64,000 bases of DNA. It comes from Notamacropus eugenii. Its lineage: Eukaryota; Chordata; Mammalia; Diprotodontia; Macropodidae. Both the position numbers and the translations under genes were made by a program. The stretch covers positions 228,445,136 through 228,509,135 of the forward strand of contig NC_092875.1 in the NCBI RefSeq assembly GCF_028372415.1, written 5' to 3'. Positions 33,466 through 46,564 of the stretch are shown piece by piece. Position 1 is the stretch's first letter, and each line of letters begins with the position of its first letter. A model generated the notes under the pieces. That model had not been told where the DNA came from, did not search any database, and saw nothing but the letters and a program-made list of their open reading frames with translations.

Positions 33466-34064
33466 CCACATGCCACACATGTTATGCCATACACGTAGAA
33501 AATTGTCCCTGCTCTCAAAGAGCTCACATTGTACTTGGGAAAAACAACACATATAAAAGAATTCATCCCCAGGGCCAATGGCAAGACCCAGGTTACATTC
33601 CCAAAAGATTATAAAAAGATCTGGATAGGAAGGATTCTGAATGCGACCACTGGGAGAAGTAAGCCCTCCATGATTCTGGTGCCAAAGCCCTGTACTGGTT
33701 TCTGGATAGAGGAGGCTTTGACTGGAATGATTGGGAAGAGAAGAGAGACCATTGCAGAGAATCCTGTAGTGTTTCCAGTGGACTTCTACCCTCCCATGGC
33801 ATTATTTGGGTGTATGGGAATTGGACCAAGGTTATACAGGCAATAAGTGACAGCTGAGATTTTAATCCAGATCTTCTGATACCAAATCTATCATTCTTTT
33901 CATTGTACCAGCATCGCATTGGGTCTTACCTAGCCTTGTTTTTTTCTCACCCACACAGCTCAAACACTACAGTATAATAAACTTAACTTCATAGCATCTA
34001 TCTTACAGGGTTGTGAGGATCAAATGATATCAAAATATATGGAAAACTTTGTAAACCTTAAAAC

Positions 34065-34300
34065 TGACATTTATATAGCACTTACTACTTGACAGGCACT
34101 GAACTTAAGTGCTTTACAGTTTTAATCATGTTCAGTCCTCACAATAACCCTGAGAGATTGGTGCTGTTATTATCCCCAGACAACCTTGCCCAGGGTCACA
34201 CACAAGTATTTGATGCTAGATTTTTAATTTGGATCTTTCTGACTTTAGACTCTGGACTTTATCTGCCACCTAGCTGTCCCTCCAGTAGAATGAAACTGTT
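34065..34300 (-). repeat. Antisense MIR-family SINE
   Basis: TCAGTCCTCACAATAACCCTGAG, CCTTGCCCAGGGTCACACA and GCCACCTAGCTGTCC fit the antisense MIR/SINE pattern. Confidence 0.6.
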
Positions 34301-35880
34301 AAAGGATGGGACTGTTTTTCATTTTGTCTTTGTATCCCTAGCACCTAACATACATTTTTCAGATAGAATCTAGCAAATGTTATTAAGTACTTAACATTAT
34401 TGTTTATTGGAATCTATCTGAAAAAATGTTTATTAAATACTTATTGAAGTAAATATAATAAGGTGTCCTTTTGGACTGTACTTTTGAGTCAATGTTATAA
34501 ATTGAATACTTTATCATGCCTGGATTTGACATACTCTTTGGTAATGGTGAACTCCTTCCTGGCTATATTTGCTGTCAAACTTACAATTAAATATTTCTAT
34601 CTGAATATTGCTTTATTTTTATATTTACTTTATACATATGTATATGTTTTCTTTTTATATTTTTTTAATTGTAAAATCTGTATTGCTTTGTAGTCACCAC
34701 TGGTTCATTTTATTTTTCAACTTTTAAATTTTAATTGATGACTAATATTAAAAATAATTTCAACCTAGAAAATACCAACCTACTTCTCTTACTAGAAGCA
34801 CGCCAGTATTATCTGTAAGACTGATATTTTCTGTAATACCTAATAACTAAGATTATAAGGCAAGTCAGAGCTAATCTTAATATCAAGGTACAGGCAAATA
34901 TTGACTACAGTCCCTTTGTAGATTTCAGTAATTGCTGTATCCTAGTTTAAGAAAAGCCTTTCGATCATTTTTTTGGTACCCTTTTTTGGGGGCATTGGAC
35001 TACAGTAGATCTCTGTTATAAAATATTGGCATTGGAAAATAGCATCCATGTTAGAGATTTTTTATGTAATAGTATGATAAATATATCTATATCTTATATA
35101 TATATACATGTGTATACACACACATATATCTCAGGAATGTAATGTGACCTTTAGCTTAACTAGATGGTGGGAGTGTTTTTGGTCTTGAATTCCCCCATCA
35201 AGTTGTTTTTTGTTTTGTTTTGTTTTTAGTATTTAAAAATAAAAATTCTACAAATATTCATAAACCCAGATTCTGCTATGAGATCTTTTCTTAGGATTGA
35301 CCTTGAAATTTAAATTTTAGAGTACTTGATCTTGAATTCCAAATTATAGAGTGTAGAATTGCATAGCCATGATGACAACTCTGTCACCTGGTAGCTAAAC
35401 TGGGGATAAGGAAGAAGGGCCTCTGGGCACTGGGGATATTTAGCAGTCTCTCTACTAAGCCACATTTTGTGACCTTCAGACTTGGCTGCTGTCCCTACTT
35501 TAAATGTTTTAAATCCCAGGCATCAAGGCAGCTAAATTGGTCAGACCTTGAGTTCTGCATATGTATAATATTTCAGTAGCTGTAATAAAATCTACTTACC
35601 TCATAACTAGTTATTTATATAAATCTCTCTGATTGATTGTAACCTAGAGTAATTGTGAAAAGCGCCAAAACCAAATAAATTATACCTCTTCCCCTAGTTT
35701 AACTTTTCCAGGACATAGAGACCAAATGGTCATCTTTTGTATCTCCAAAAGGCCCTAAGGCCCATATTTTAAAAGTCATAACACAGCAAAAATGACCAAC
35801 AGTTATTTATTGAACACCCCTTGACCACTTAACTATCAGTGATTCAGAAAACTGACACAGGAATCCATAGTCTAGTTATG
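34301..35880. other. FAM210A intron 1, AT-rich, no gene
   Basis: It contains an (AT/TATA)n tract near 35080-35130 and a (TTTTG)n tract near 35205-35228. Nothing else is recognised. Confidence 0.5.
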
Positions 35881-35969
35881 TATATGACATCTTTTTTTAA
35901 AAAGCTAAAAGACTAAGGCATCATGTTAAATACAAAATATAGGTGACTCAGACAATAAATGTAATTGTT

Positions 35970-36480
35970 AAAAAAAAAAAGGGGAAGAGTTTTGTCTTGG
36001 GATAATCAGCGAAGATTTCATGAAGAACATGATTTTGCTCTAAAGAATTCTACAGAGAGGAAGAACCATTTGTGGATGTGGGATAAATGTGAGGATTTGG
36101 TGAATAGATCCTTTTGGCTATAGGAAAGTAATTGAGAGCATAAGATTGGGTTCTGATTGTGGAGTTTTGAAACCAGGATAGAGTATTTTGAATTTTATTC
36201 AATGATTAATGGAGAGTATTTTTGAAAGTTAGGAGATGGTATGACAGAGTAAGAATATATTATAGTTAAGCTGATGCCATTGTATAGAATAAATTGGAAG
36301 GATGGTAGTTAGGACATGAAAGAAAAGGTGTGGTAGCTGTGGAGATGGAAAAGAAGCAGTGGGTATGAAAATTGTTACCAAAGAAGAATCAGAACGACTT
36401 GCTACATTACTGGCTATAGAATCCAGGAAAGGAGTGTCAAAGATGAAATTCAAGGTTTTGAGCTTCAGTAACTGGACAGT
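35970..36480 (+). repeat. Old interspersed repeat (same family as 44690-45400)
   Basis: TTTCATGAAGAACATGATTTTG, GAGTATTTTTGAAAGTTAGGAG and the following ATGGTATGACAGAG pattern resemble 44950-45020 (AAGCGTTTTGAGAAAG, GGTGACATGGTC). I cannot name the family. Confidence 0.4.
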
Positions 36481-37755
36481 TATATTCTTTCATTCATCCA
36501 CTTATGGATGCTTTTTATCAAGGTAGGAAGGTCCAGATGAGGAGTATTCTCTACCAAAGCAGATTCATAACCTCCTTTGCCATGTATAGTCTTAAAAATT
36601 GCCTGAAGCACTGAATGGGTAAGTGACATAACTAGTATTTGTCAGAGATAGAATTTGAACCCAGGTCTTCCTGATTTCAAAGCCAACTATCTATCACTCT
36701 TCAAAGCTTCATGATGGTAATAAAAATGATAATGGATTTCCATAATAATAATACAGTTTGTATAGTACTTTAAAGATTATAAACGTTTATTGGTTTGGGG
36801 GTTTTGTTGTTCGTTTGTTTTTTCCCATAGAAACCCAGTGAGATGATGTATTAAAATGGAAAAGAATGATTTTGTAGTCAGGGCTTCTCGGTTCAATTCC
36901 TGGTTCTTTTTATTTATTACCTTTGTGATATGAGGCAGTTCACAGTCCTTCAGACCTCAAGTTCTTTAACTGTAAAACACAGTGATTTGTACTACATTAG
37001 GGCTTCTCAATCTCTGGTCCACAGACTTATCTCCCCTTTTCTCTCCTCCCTGCTCTTTCTTTCTCTCTCTGCCTCCCACCCTCACCTTAACCCCCTCCCC
37101 TGGTGTCCTTGAACTTGGGGGGGATATATCATTATTTCAGTATAATTGGTTTCCCCTATAATCCTTTGTTTTTTATTTTGCGTGTTTAAAAACATTATTC
37201 TATAGGCTTCACCCCAAAGGTTGGACTGCCAGTCTGGTGCCTTTCTACAATAAAATTATGAAATGACCAAGCTAATAAGGAGGAAAGTTAGTTTGGGGAG
37301 TAATGTGGTTAGTTTTAGGTGTTGAATTAGAAATTGCAATTGGTGAATCAGAAAGTCTCCTTGGAGTAGTAAATTGTGAGCAAAGACTTCGTAGAAACAA
37401 TGGGTATTAGAGACCGTTAGAAGAGTAGTGATGCTGTGATTACGTTCTGAGTTGTCGAAACAGACGGCATGAGCAAGAGGAGGTCTGGGGAGTAGAGCTG
37501 AGGCTCTGATGCTGGAGGAGGGCTGAGTGTAGAAGCTATGTGCAAAATAGATATATTGCTGAAGGGCCCCTGATGCCATCCCCTATCGTACCACCTTAGA
37601 AACAGAGCTGCTTCCTAGGTCTTTTCCTCCATTTTCCCCATGGCTCTAATTGAGTGGTGCTTCTGCTTTTTTTCAATTTTAGGATTACTAGCCTAGGAAA
37701 AGTAGAGCCTTTACAGCACTTTTTTCACCTTTACAATAAGGTAGGGAAAAATATT

Positions 37756-37990
37756 TTGAATCATAGAATTGTTGAAACTGAAAGTTGGAGGGCCCCTCAG
37801 AAATTATCTTGTCCAACATGAATTCTCTACAACATCTCCAATAATAAGTCAATGCCTCTACTTGAACATTTACAGTGATAGGGGAGTCACACTACTTTAT
37901 AAGATAATCCTTTTCATCTTTAGACAGCTCTATACGGTTAGGAAGTTCTTCTGTTAAGTTGAAATACCCATCTCCCTATAAATTTCAATT
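37756..37990 (-). repeat. CR1-like/unclassified repeat, antisense
   Basis: AATCATAGAATTGTTGAAAC, GAGGGCCCCTCAGAAATTATC and TTAGGAAGTTCTTCTGTTAAG resemble the antisense CR1-like element at 43009. Confidence 0.5.
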
Positions 37991-38659
37991 AGTCCTAATT
38001 CTGGCCTCAGACACCTAGTTGATCCAGCTAGTTTTTCTGGTTCCTTCACCAGATAGTCAAAAAGCCTTTATTTAATATGTACTTGGTACTGTGCTAGATG
38101 CAGTTCATAAACTGAACTGCCCCTTTCCTTAAGGAGTTTAAATTTTATTGGGAGAATAAAATTTACATATACAGGTATATACATAATAAATCCAAGGTAT
38201 GGGAGTAGGGTACTGTTAGTTTAAAGGAGGATCTTTACCCTGCCCTTTGAACCGAATAAGGTTACTTGAAGTTTACTAAATTGAAGGTAATAAATAGTCT
38301 CTGTGGAAATGTTCCTGTGTGGTGTTTACTAAGACTGATTTGCCTTTTCTTGACCCAAAGCAATGGATCCTCACACTTTTCCCGTCATGAACTCTTAATG
38401 TCATGGTCCACTTACTTATCCTGCCTACTCCTAATGCTACCACAGACAAAACATCTTATGTGGCTTTTGCCTAGGCAAATAATAACCACATTCCTATCTC
38501 TCTAAATGACAGAAATATTAATTTTTCTGCTCTTTGTTTTGTTTTGCAGTAGACCACCAGTAATCTGCTGATTGTACTGTGAGAACCACTGACCTAGTGC
38601 AGTACCCATGGGTATGGGAACTTAGTAAATTTTAATGGATGATGATGCAAATTTTAACC

Positions 38660-38865
38660 CATGATCACTTATTTAGAACCAGAAGGGATCTTAGAAGTCA
38701 TCTAGTCCAACCTCCTCATTTTATAGATGAGGAAAATGAGGCCCAGAGAGGTGGAGTTACTTTACTACCTGTTGACCTTGGGCAAGTGACAGAACCAGGA
38801 TTTGAACGCAGGCTGTCTAACTCGAAATCCAGCACTCTTTCCACTGTGCCACGTCTGATTCTTTG
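38660..38865 (-). repeat. Antisense MIR-family SINE
   Basis: TTAGAAGTCATCTAGTCCAACC, GAGGAAAATGAGGCCCAGAG, GCAAGTGACAGAACCAGG and CACTCTTTCCACTGTGCCACG give the complete antisense order. Confidence 0.75.
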
Positions 38866-38879
38866 GAAAGAGGTAAAGA

Positions 38880-40150
38880 TCTAAGTATTTTGTGTGAAAG
38901 GAATTTGCTAGTAAAGTTGAAGAATGATCATTATCCCTTTCTCCTTGGTTACATTTAGGAATGTTTGTAAAGCTGCAGTTCCACAGGAATTCACAAGGGG
39001 GCATAGGTTAACCTTTTAATTTATAGAGATGTTTGGCTCAAATCTGCTGTTATAAACCTCCTTCCCACCCCATATGTGTGTATGCATGTATGTATATGTT
39101 ACATGCATGTGTATACAAAGGAGGCGAATTAGTAGCCTGTAATAAAAATTAAATGGAATATATTTAATTCATTTGATTGGAAGAAAACAGTAATGCAGGA
39201 ATGCCACAAATGTTTGCTTGCTTTTTTTCCCCTAAATATCAAATTAAATTTGATTTAGTGTATTGATAAAGGTATGGTTAGAATGAGTATGTAAATGCCT
39301 TTTAAGATGACCAATTTCTTGAATTAGAATTTTCAGTTTTCCTAAAAGTGAGGCAGTTAAACACATGGAAAGAGTTTCTTTTTTTAATGTATCTATTTTG
39401 ATAAGGTAATCTATGTACCAAATTTTAGGTACTGATTAATATTTAAGTCATCTAAGAGCACAGAATGTTCTTTCAAATAAATATTAGTTTATTGTAGGGT
39501 TAAAATCAAAAGTTTAAAAAATTAAATCAAAATCCAATGCTTTATTAAAATGGTATTGGTAAGGAAAATTTACATAATGCTAGCTCAGATTTACATGTTG
39601 AAAATAAACTTCATGTACTAGTGACTTAAGTTTATTATATACAGGCCAGAACAGACTTTGAACAATTCTTGCTCTTGTTTTGTTATTGTTCATCACCTCA
39701 ACAACAGGTACTAAGAGTCAATCTGTAACTGCTGAAGAAGAGAACTGACCCCTAATAATAATTTCTCTGTTGTATAAACTTGAATTTATTTGAAGGTTTT
39801 ACCAAGGGTTTGCCCCTGGAGCATCAGCACATGATTGCTGTTGAGACTTGAAGAATGTATTTCTAGTTAAGTAACTGGTAGCTGTAACGTAAGGACTTTG
39901 AGAAACTTTTGAAGGGCTAATCTAGCTTTTAACAGCATTGTTCTTTCTTCAGGTATTAGAAGACTTTATTTCTTTGGATTAATTTAGAATAAGTTTAGAA
40001 ACCATTTGAAAATTGGAAAAGCAAGAATTTTTTTTTTTCATTTGTTGGAATAAAGTTTCCACACAAAGTCCTACTCTGAATCCTCCAGACTAGGATATTT
40101 TAAAGGCAACATTGCACACCTTCCTGCAAAATTATCATTAATAAATAATA
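38880..40150. other. FAM210A intron 1, no repeat recognised
   Basis: AT-rich, with a short TATG-type tract near 39075-39115. No gene or RNA is seen. Confidence 0.45.
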
Positions 40151-40159
40151 GTAAACAAT

Positions 40160-40390
40160 ATATAACTTTAAAGTTTGCAAAGTGCTTTAGATACATTGTC
40201 TAATTTGAACTCTACAACAACCCTGTGAAGCAGAGAAAGCAGGAGATACCCATATTTGGGGAACAAAGAAACGGAGACCCATAGAGGTTAAATGAGTAGC
40301 CTTTGGCCACATACTAGTTAAGTATCAGAGGCAGAATTTGAACTCAGGCCCTCCTTATTCCAAGGTTTTCAGTCCTAGGTATCCCTGTTC
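40160..40390 (-). repeat. Antisense MIR-family SINE
   Basis: TTTGCAAAGTGCTTTAGATAC, ACAACAACCCTGTGAAGCAG, TTAAATGAGTAGCCTTTGG and GAATTTGAACTCAGGCCC are in antisense MIR order. Confidence 0.75.
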
Positions 40391-41089
40391 TGCTTTTGCA
40401 GTAATGGTGACAAAGTGGCAAGAGTAGTAAGTATCAAACAGTTTTTCTTTAGCTTTTGTCACTTGAAATGTGAGATCCTTGTCTAATAACCTATCAATAA
40501 TCATACTACTAGAAGTGACTGATATTAAGATGTCTCAATAAATAAACTTGAAAACTGAAGGAAATTGCTGGTAAGTGGAAGGATGTCTCACAAGCTTTTA
40601 GGGGTAAATAAAGGAATTAGAGAGTTGTTTTATTTGTACATTAAAAGGCAACCAAAAAAATAAAAACAACATTTCCTGTGATACCTGGTTATCTCATATC
40701 ACCGTGTTCAGGATAAGCATTTGCAAAAAGACTACTTTGAAGATTATTTTAGCTTATGAACTTTTTTCTTTATGAGAAAGCTTTTAAAGAAATCCTAATC
40801 CTAATTAAATCAATATATATTTTAATACTGGGTGGCTTCAGTATAAAGGGAGGATAGTGAAAATTATGTTGGAAAACATGGTTCATGAATGAGAAATGCA
40901 TGAAGCCAAGAAGTTCAGAAGGGAAAACAGATAAACACAAGTTTTTGGTACTAGTGTTTTAAAGTTAATATGTACTTTTAAAAATTATACAGTAGTTCCC
41001 AGGATTTTTTTCCCTAGTCTTTAGTAATTAAAATGTTCATTTTTTTTAATTCAAAAAAAAAGTGATATTATATAAATCCTTCCAGATCT

Positions 41090-42140
41090 TTTCCGTTTTT
41101 CTTTCATTTGTTTTCTTTGCCTTTTCTCACTTGAATGCTCCTGTCATGGTCTGGCTTGATTGGGTGACTTGCTCTGTTTTCTCTAAACTTGTTTTGCCTT
41201 CTGTAGCTTCTTGATGGGTGTATAAGGTGATAATAATAATAATTGCCCACCATCCTCTTCAAGATTTTTATAAGTTATTCTAAACTAGTATTAGCCTTTT
41301 TTTGTCAGTGTTGATTTTGCACTTCTTTAAGAAATGTTGGTAGTATGTCAATATATCTTCTTTTAGCTATTTCCCTTTTTTGTTGGCAGCAGTTTAAATT
41401 AGCAATGCCTCAATTTGGACAGCATGTCGTCTTATTTGTATCCTTCTAATTTGGTGTTGACTTTGATATTTAACATGTCATTGGTCTGACCATACCAATT
41501 GAATTTGGAATTATTTGACCAATTGTTTCCAATCTGTTAAAATGTCTTCTTGAAAAAAGTATTTGTGACCCACAGGCATGAGGCTTCTGTATACTCTAAA
41601 TAGCCTTTGTCTTCTATTTATTTTTTTAGAACCATGTTTTAAAACAGTATTTTTTCACCATTCTGTCCTGTGCCCATCTTTGCGTTGAAGTCATGCAGTA
41701 AAGTAATAAAATAAATGTTGATATAATTAGAAATATTTTATTGAATTCTTGATGGAATTTCTTTACTTTATCTTCTGCAGCCCACATTGGTGCATAAAGC
41801 TACAGTCATCCTATGTAGTGGACTTTTGTAAATGATTACTATGATAACTGCTATATGAAATAAATTGTCCCTGGAAATGCTGCATACTGCCTTTGGATGC
41901 ATAATAAAATAACCTCTTTGCCATCCTCACATTTGCTCACAATTTTCTTTGATTTTCTGATTTCATATTAGCAAGAATATCAAGATAGATATGATTCAGT
42001 TTCTCTTGTAGTATAGTCATCTGTTGGATGCTGGACAGGAATTTTACATTTAGAATACCAACTGCCAAGTAAATGTTTACAAATAGCCTAACAACTGTGT
42101 GATTCTTTAGCACCTTCTGCCCCCTTTTCTTCAATTGCTA
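41090..42140 (-). mobile_element. RTE-clade LINE, antisense, endonuclease-domain part
   Basis: On the minus strand 42134-41937 reads GILNVKFLSSIQQMTILQEK, resembling the start of the RTE endonuclease (LNV.(S/T)L..). Further on, near 41700-41660, DFNAKMGTGQNG corresponds to the GDFNA(K)xG catalytic motif. Order and spacing fit an apurinic-type endonuclease. Stops and frameshifts are frequent. This is a different region of the element from the copy at 21690-22990. Confidence 0.7.
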
Positions 42141-42659
42141 ACTTTACTGTAAAAATGCACTACATAGGACCAAGGACTTCTTTTTATTTTTTTGTTTCAT
42201 AAGTTGCCATGCCTGAAGAATTCATCACTAAGTGACCAGCTTACTGATGACAGTCTCTCTATACTTAAGTGGCTTGACCTCAGAAAGGAGACAGCTGTTA
42301 CTGGGACCTCTCAAAATCTCTTAAGATCATATCAAACAAAAATTAGGTACTTTTTATAGAAAAAAATCTTACTACATTCAGATTTTAATGCTTTATATAA
42401 AATTTACTTTATTATACTGTTTATGATTTCTTCTATAACTTAGTGCTTTCTTGTATTTTAATCCCACTATTGTACTGACTAGGACAGTCATATCTTCAAT
42501 AAGTTGAGCTACCTGATGCAAAGGTTATGAAATAAATAGTTGAAAAACACCTTTTTTTCAATGTGTTGGACAATTTTGAAATCATAGTCTTATGTTATCT
42601 CAGTTGTACCTTGAAGGACTTAACTAAGTCATTAGTTAACTTAGTCTAACTAAGGAAAT

Positions 42660-42960
42660 TGGAATTGCCTTACCTTCTCTTCAACTTGATCTTTTTCAAC
42701 AGACCTATAATCTTTTGGGAAATTTCTCATTCCCCTACTTTCACACCTGTGATCTTTCTCTCCTGTCTCAGAATACAGTACCCCTCCTCCTTTCCCCAGC
42801 TTACTCCCTCACCTTTGTTTTTCATTCTTTCTGTTACTTTTCTCTTCTAGATACTAGTTTTACTGATGATGCCTTGTGTTTCTCTTTCATAATTTCTTCC
42901 TTTCTACTGGCTTCTCTTCCTACAAACATGTTTTTAGATATTCTCCAGCCTAAAAAAATT
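42660..42960 (+). repeat. Possible L2 fragment
   Basis: Pyrimidine-rich blocks (CCTTACCTTCTCTTCAACTTG, CACCTTTGTTTTTCATTCTTTC) suggest L2 but are weak. The open frames at 42659-43074 are not convincing as coding. Confidence 0.35.
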
Positions 42961-43008
42961 AACTTTAAAGGGAAATATTCTACATTTGCTTTTTTACCAC
43001 CAGTTCAC

Positions 43009-44450
43009 AAAATCATAGAATTGGAGAATTATAAGGGACCTTGGGATCTAGTCTTAACTTGTACACTTAGATAGCTGTCCATTCTTTCTTTAAAGATCCT
43101 CAAGGAGGGGGAACCTACTACCTCTACAGGAAGCCCATTCCACTTTTAGATAGCTCCGATCATTAGAAAAATTTTCCTGACATCAGACCTAAATTGACCT
43201 TTTTTACAACTTTCCATTGCTCCTGGTTCTGAGTTCAAACAGAACAGATCTAATCCTTAACTCTACATGACAACCCTTCAGATATTTGAAGGCAGTTATC
43301 TTGTCTTACCCTCATCTTCTCCATACTAAACGTGCCCAGTTCCTTCAACTGAACTTCATATGTTATGGACTTGAGACCCTTAACCATTCTGATTCTGCTC
43401 TTCTAACTGCTCTCCAGCTTATCAGCAACCTACTAAACTGAACATAATATTCCAGATGAAGTCTTCCAAGGACAGAGTACAGTATGACTGTCACCTTCTT
43501 AAACTTGGAAACTGTCTTTCTCAATATGTCTCACATTGTTTTTTTGCCTACCACACTATACTGCTGACTCATTGAGCTGGCAATTCTAAAACCCCCAGAT
43601 CATTTTGAGAACTGCTGTCCAATCCATACTTCCCCCATTTATACTTTTGAAGGTGATGTTTTTATACCCAAATGCAAATCTTAATTTTTATCCACAATGA
43701 CTTTATCCTTATTAGATTCAACCCAGTGTTCCAACCTATTGAGATCCTTTTGCATCTCGATCCTGTTATCCTCTGTATTAGCTATGCTTTTCAACTTAGT
43801 GCTCATCAGATCTATAGACTTGACGAGCATAATTTCTGTGCTTTCATTCTAGTCATTCCACTAGAAACCAGCTACTTTGACACCAAACCATTAGCAGTTT
43901 CTTTTTGAGCCTAATCAGTTCTGAATCCATCTGACTGCACTATCATCTAATCTATATCTCTCCACCTTCTCCAAGAGAATAATGAGATATTTTATAAAAA
44001 GTCTGGGTAAATTACATCCCTAGCATTCCTCTCACCTACTAATTTAGTAATTCTGTGAGAAAAGGAAGTTAAGTTAGTCTGGCATGACCTATTGAGATCC
44101 ATGATGTCAGTGCTTTCCCTTTTAGGTTTTCACCAACTAGATATTATATATTCATATATAGTGCATTTCATACACATACACACAGAGTAGATATTATATA
44201 TTTATTCTACAATCTTCCCAGGTATTGAAGTTCAGCTACTGAGCATCCAGCTTGCAGATTCTGTTCTTTCCTGTTTTTTTTTACAATTAGGACACTTGCC
44301 CTTTTCCAGTTTTGTGGTACCTCTCCCAGCTTCCCTGATCTTTCCAATATTATTAACAATAGTTCAGCAATCACATCTACCAATTCTCTCCAGAATGTAA
44401 AGTTCATCTGGGTCAGGTAACTTAAATTCATTAAGGATAGCTAGGTGTTC
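43009..44450 (-). mobile_element. CR1-superfamily-like LINE, antisense, decayed
   Basis: On the plus strand the block starts AATCATAGAATTGGAGAATTATAAGGGACC, the antisense form of CR1-type 3' ends, and continues through GGAACCTACTACCTCTACAGGAAGCC, TCCAGATGAAGTCTTCC and TCAGTTCTGAATCC. At 44431-44207 the minus strand is open and encodes RELVDVIAELLLIILERSGK and GEVPQNWKRASVL, a known CR1/L2-type reverse-transcriptase block. The element is long dead. I am sure of the LINE nature, less sure of the clade. Confidence 0.6.
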
Positions 44451-44559
44451 ACTTCACCATGACCTTATCTTGGATATCAACTCCCTGTTAATCATTTTTG
44501 TGCTGTCATATCCAGTGTGAAATTTATTCTTCTTTGTCGAGAAAAGAAAAACAAAATTA

Positions 44560-45400
44560 GAATTAAGTATCCTTGTGGCCTCAAAGAACTGGCAGCTGTG
44601 ATAGCTGAGCCTACTCATTGCGACATTGGAAAAATCAGGGAAGATGAGAGAGGTACCACAAAAGGGAATAGAACAGAGTCTGCAAACTAGAGAGACTGGG
44701 AGAACACTAACAGTTGGGAGGTTTTCCAGAAGATCTGACAGCTGAGATAAATATTGAAGGAAAGCAAGGATCCTGAATGTGAAAGGTGAGAGAAATCATC
44801 AGTTCCAGGCATTGTACATGGCATAAGAATGCATGGAGACAGAAATTGATAATATGCATTTTGGAGAACAGTAATTCAATTTGACTCTAACATAGGGGAA
44901 TAAATGAAAAATGCTAGAGAAGTAGATTGTATTCAGGTTGTGAAGAGTCTAAATGACAGGAGTTTGTCAGTAGAGAGTCACCAAAGCGTTTTGAGAAAGG
45001 GGGGTGACATGGTCAAAACTGAACTTATTATTTAGCAGTCCTATGAGTGCTACATGAGCAAGGGTACCCTTCTAGCAAGGAGAACAGTTAAGAAGCTATT
45101 AGCATAAGTTAAGGAGATAAGTAGAGCTGGCCTGATTTAAGATAGTGACCCTGAATGTGGAGGGAAGGGGACAGATATAGGAGATATTATGCTGGTAGAA
45201 TTGGTAGGATTTTGCAGTTAATTGAATTAAGACAAGGGGTTGGGAGATGGTCAGAGATTGTGAACTTGGCTAACTGAGTAAGCAGTACCCTTAGTACAGA
45301 TAAGAAAAATTAGAAAGGAGCTGAATATGAGATCATGAATTTAGTATTTGGCTTGTTGAGTTTGGGAAAGGTGTACTAGTATTACACATTAACAGTGTGC
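44560..45400 (+). repeat. Old interspersed repeat, unclassified
   Basis: Blocks such as GGTTTTCCAGAAGATCTGACAGC, GCCAGGCATTGTACATGGC-like and GGGGGGTGACATGGTCAAAAC belong to a dispersed mammalian family that I recognise but cannot name. No coding sequence is seen. Confidence 0.4.
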
Positions 45401-45679
45401 CAATGGTGGTAGAAAGGCATTGGAGGCCAGTACTTCATTAAACTAAGCTGTCATCCAAGTACTAAGTAAGTTTGAATAACCTCATTGCTAAATTGTCTAC
45501 CAGGTATTTTATTTTTCAGCCATAGCAACTCCAACATAGAAGGTTTATAAGTTCTCTGGAAAACTGATGAAATTGCAGATTGTTGAAGTATCAGTTGAAA
45601 GAGCAAGGAATTTTTATAGGTAAAAATAAAATCTTAGGTCAAAGAAGAAATAATCCAGGGAAAAGGGAGATATAAACCC

Positions 45680-46150
45680 TTAGCTTCATTTCCCACTTCT
45701 TTTTCTCTTAACTCTTACCTCCTTTCATCTCCTCTGGCAGGTTGCCCCTATAAGCATCTCCTCTTTCTGTAATCTTTAGCCTTCCTTTGTCCACTTTGCC
45801 TACAAACATATCAGGTATTATGCATCCTTTTAAGAAAAATTACTTGAGCCTACAATCTCCTGAAGCTAACTATGTCTCTCCTCATTTTCTCAGATAAAAC
45901 CCTAGAAAAAGCAGACTACATTTTCCTCGACTTTCTTCAGTTTCTTGTAATTTGGTTTCCGACTTTTGTTTTTTGCAAAATTACATTACTCTCTTAATTA
46001 CCAAATCTAATGGTCATTTTTCAGTCCCTTGTATTCTTGATCTCTGTAGTATCTGCAGCTGTTGACCATTCTTCCCTCTTGGATACTCTTTGTTTTCTTG
46101 ATACTCTTCTCTTATTTCTGAACACTTTCTCATTCTTTGCTAGACAGTCA
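45680..46150 (+). repeat. L2 LINE internal fragment
   Basis: AACTCTTACCTCCTTTCATC, TTACCAAATCTAATGGTCATTTTTCAGTCC and CTGCAGCTGTTGACCATTCTTCCCTCTTGG match the L2 ORF2 region (SNGLFSVLVLLDLSAAFDT type). It is decayed. Confidence 0.65.
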
Positions 46151-46564
46151 TTGTGCTGTGCTCCCTTACTCTTTCAAAGAGTTTAACTGAGAAGAAAAAA
46201 GAGATACATCTAAGACCACAGGTGGTTACACAATACATAGGATCAAGTGCAGGTTTTTAGAGGATCCCAGAGACGCAAGTGTGTTTGTAGGCAACAGAAA
46301 TATCCAGAAGATAAAAAGAAATTTAAGATAGGAGAATGGGGGAAATTCAGTGGAGAACTTGAGAGTAGATGAGATTAAGAAGAGTTTGCCTTGGCTACAG
46401 AGCTACCTCTTTAAAAAGATTCCCTTGCTGTAAGGAGGGTACAGTGAGGTAATGTGCTTGTAATAGATCATATTCATAAGGTAGCATGATTTTCTATATT
46501 TATGTTCAGCAGCATTTAAGTGAGAGTGGAGGAGGTATTTGGTGCCAATACCAGCCACTAGTCA

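Noticed and set aside
33529-33846. 105-codon open frame in FAM210A intron 1
   Set aside because: No recognised similarity, no splice context and an overlapping open frame on the other strand. It lies among SINE fragments.
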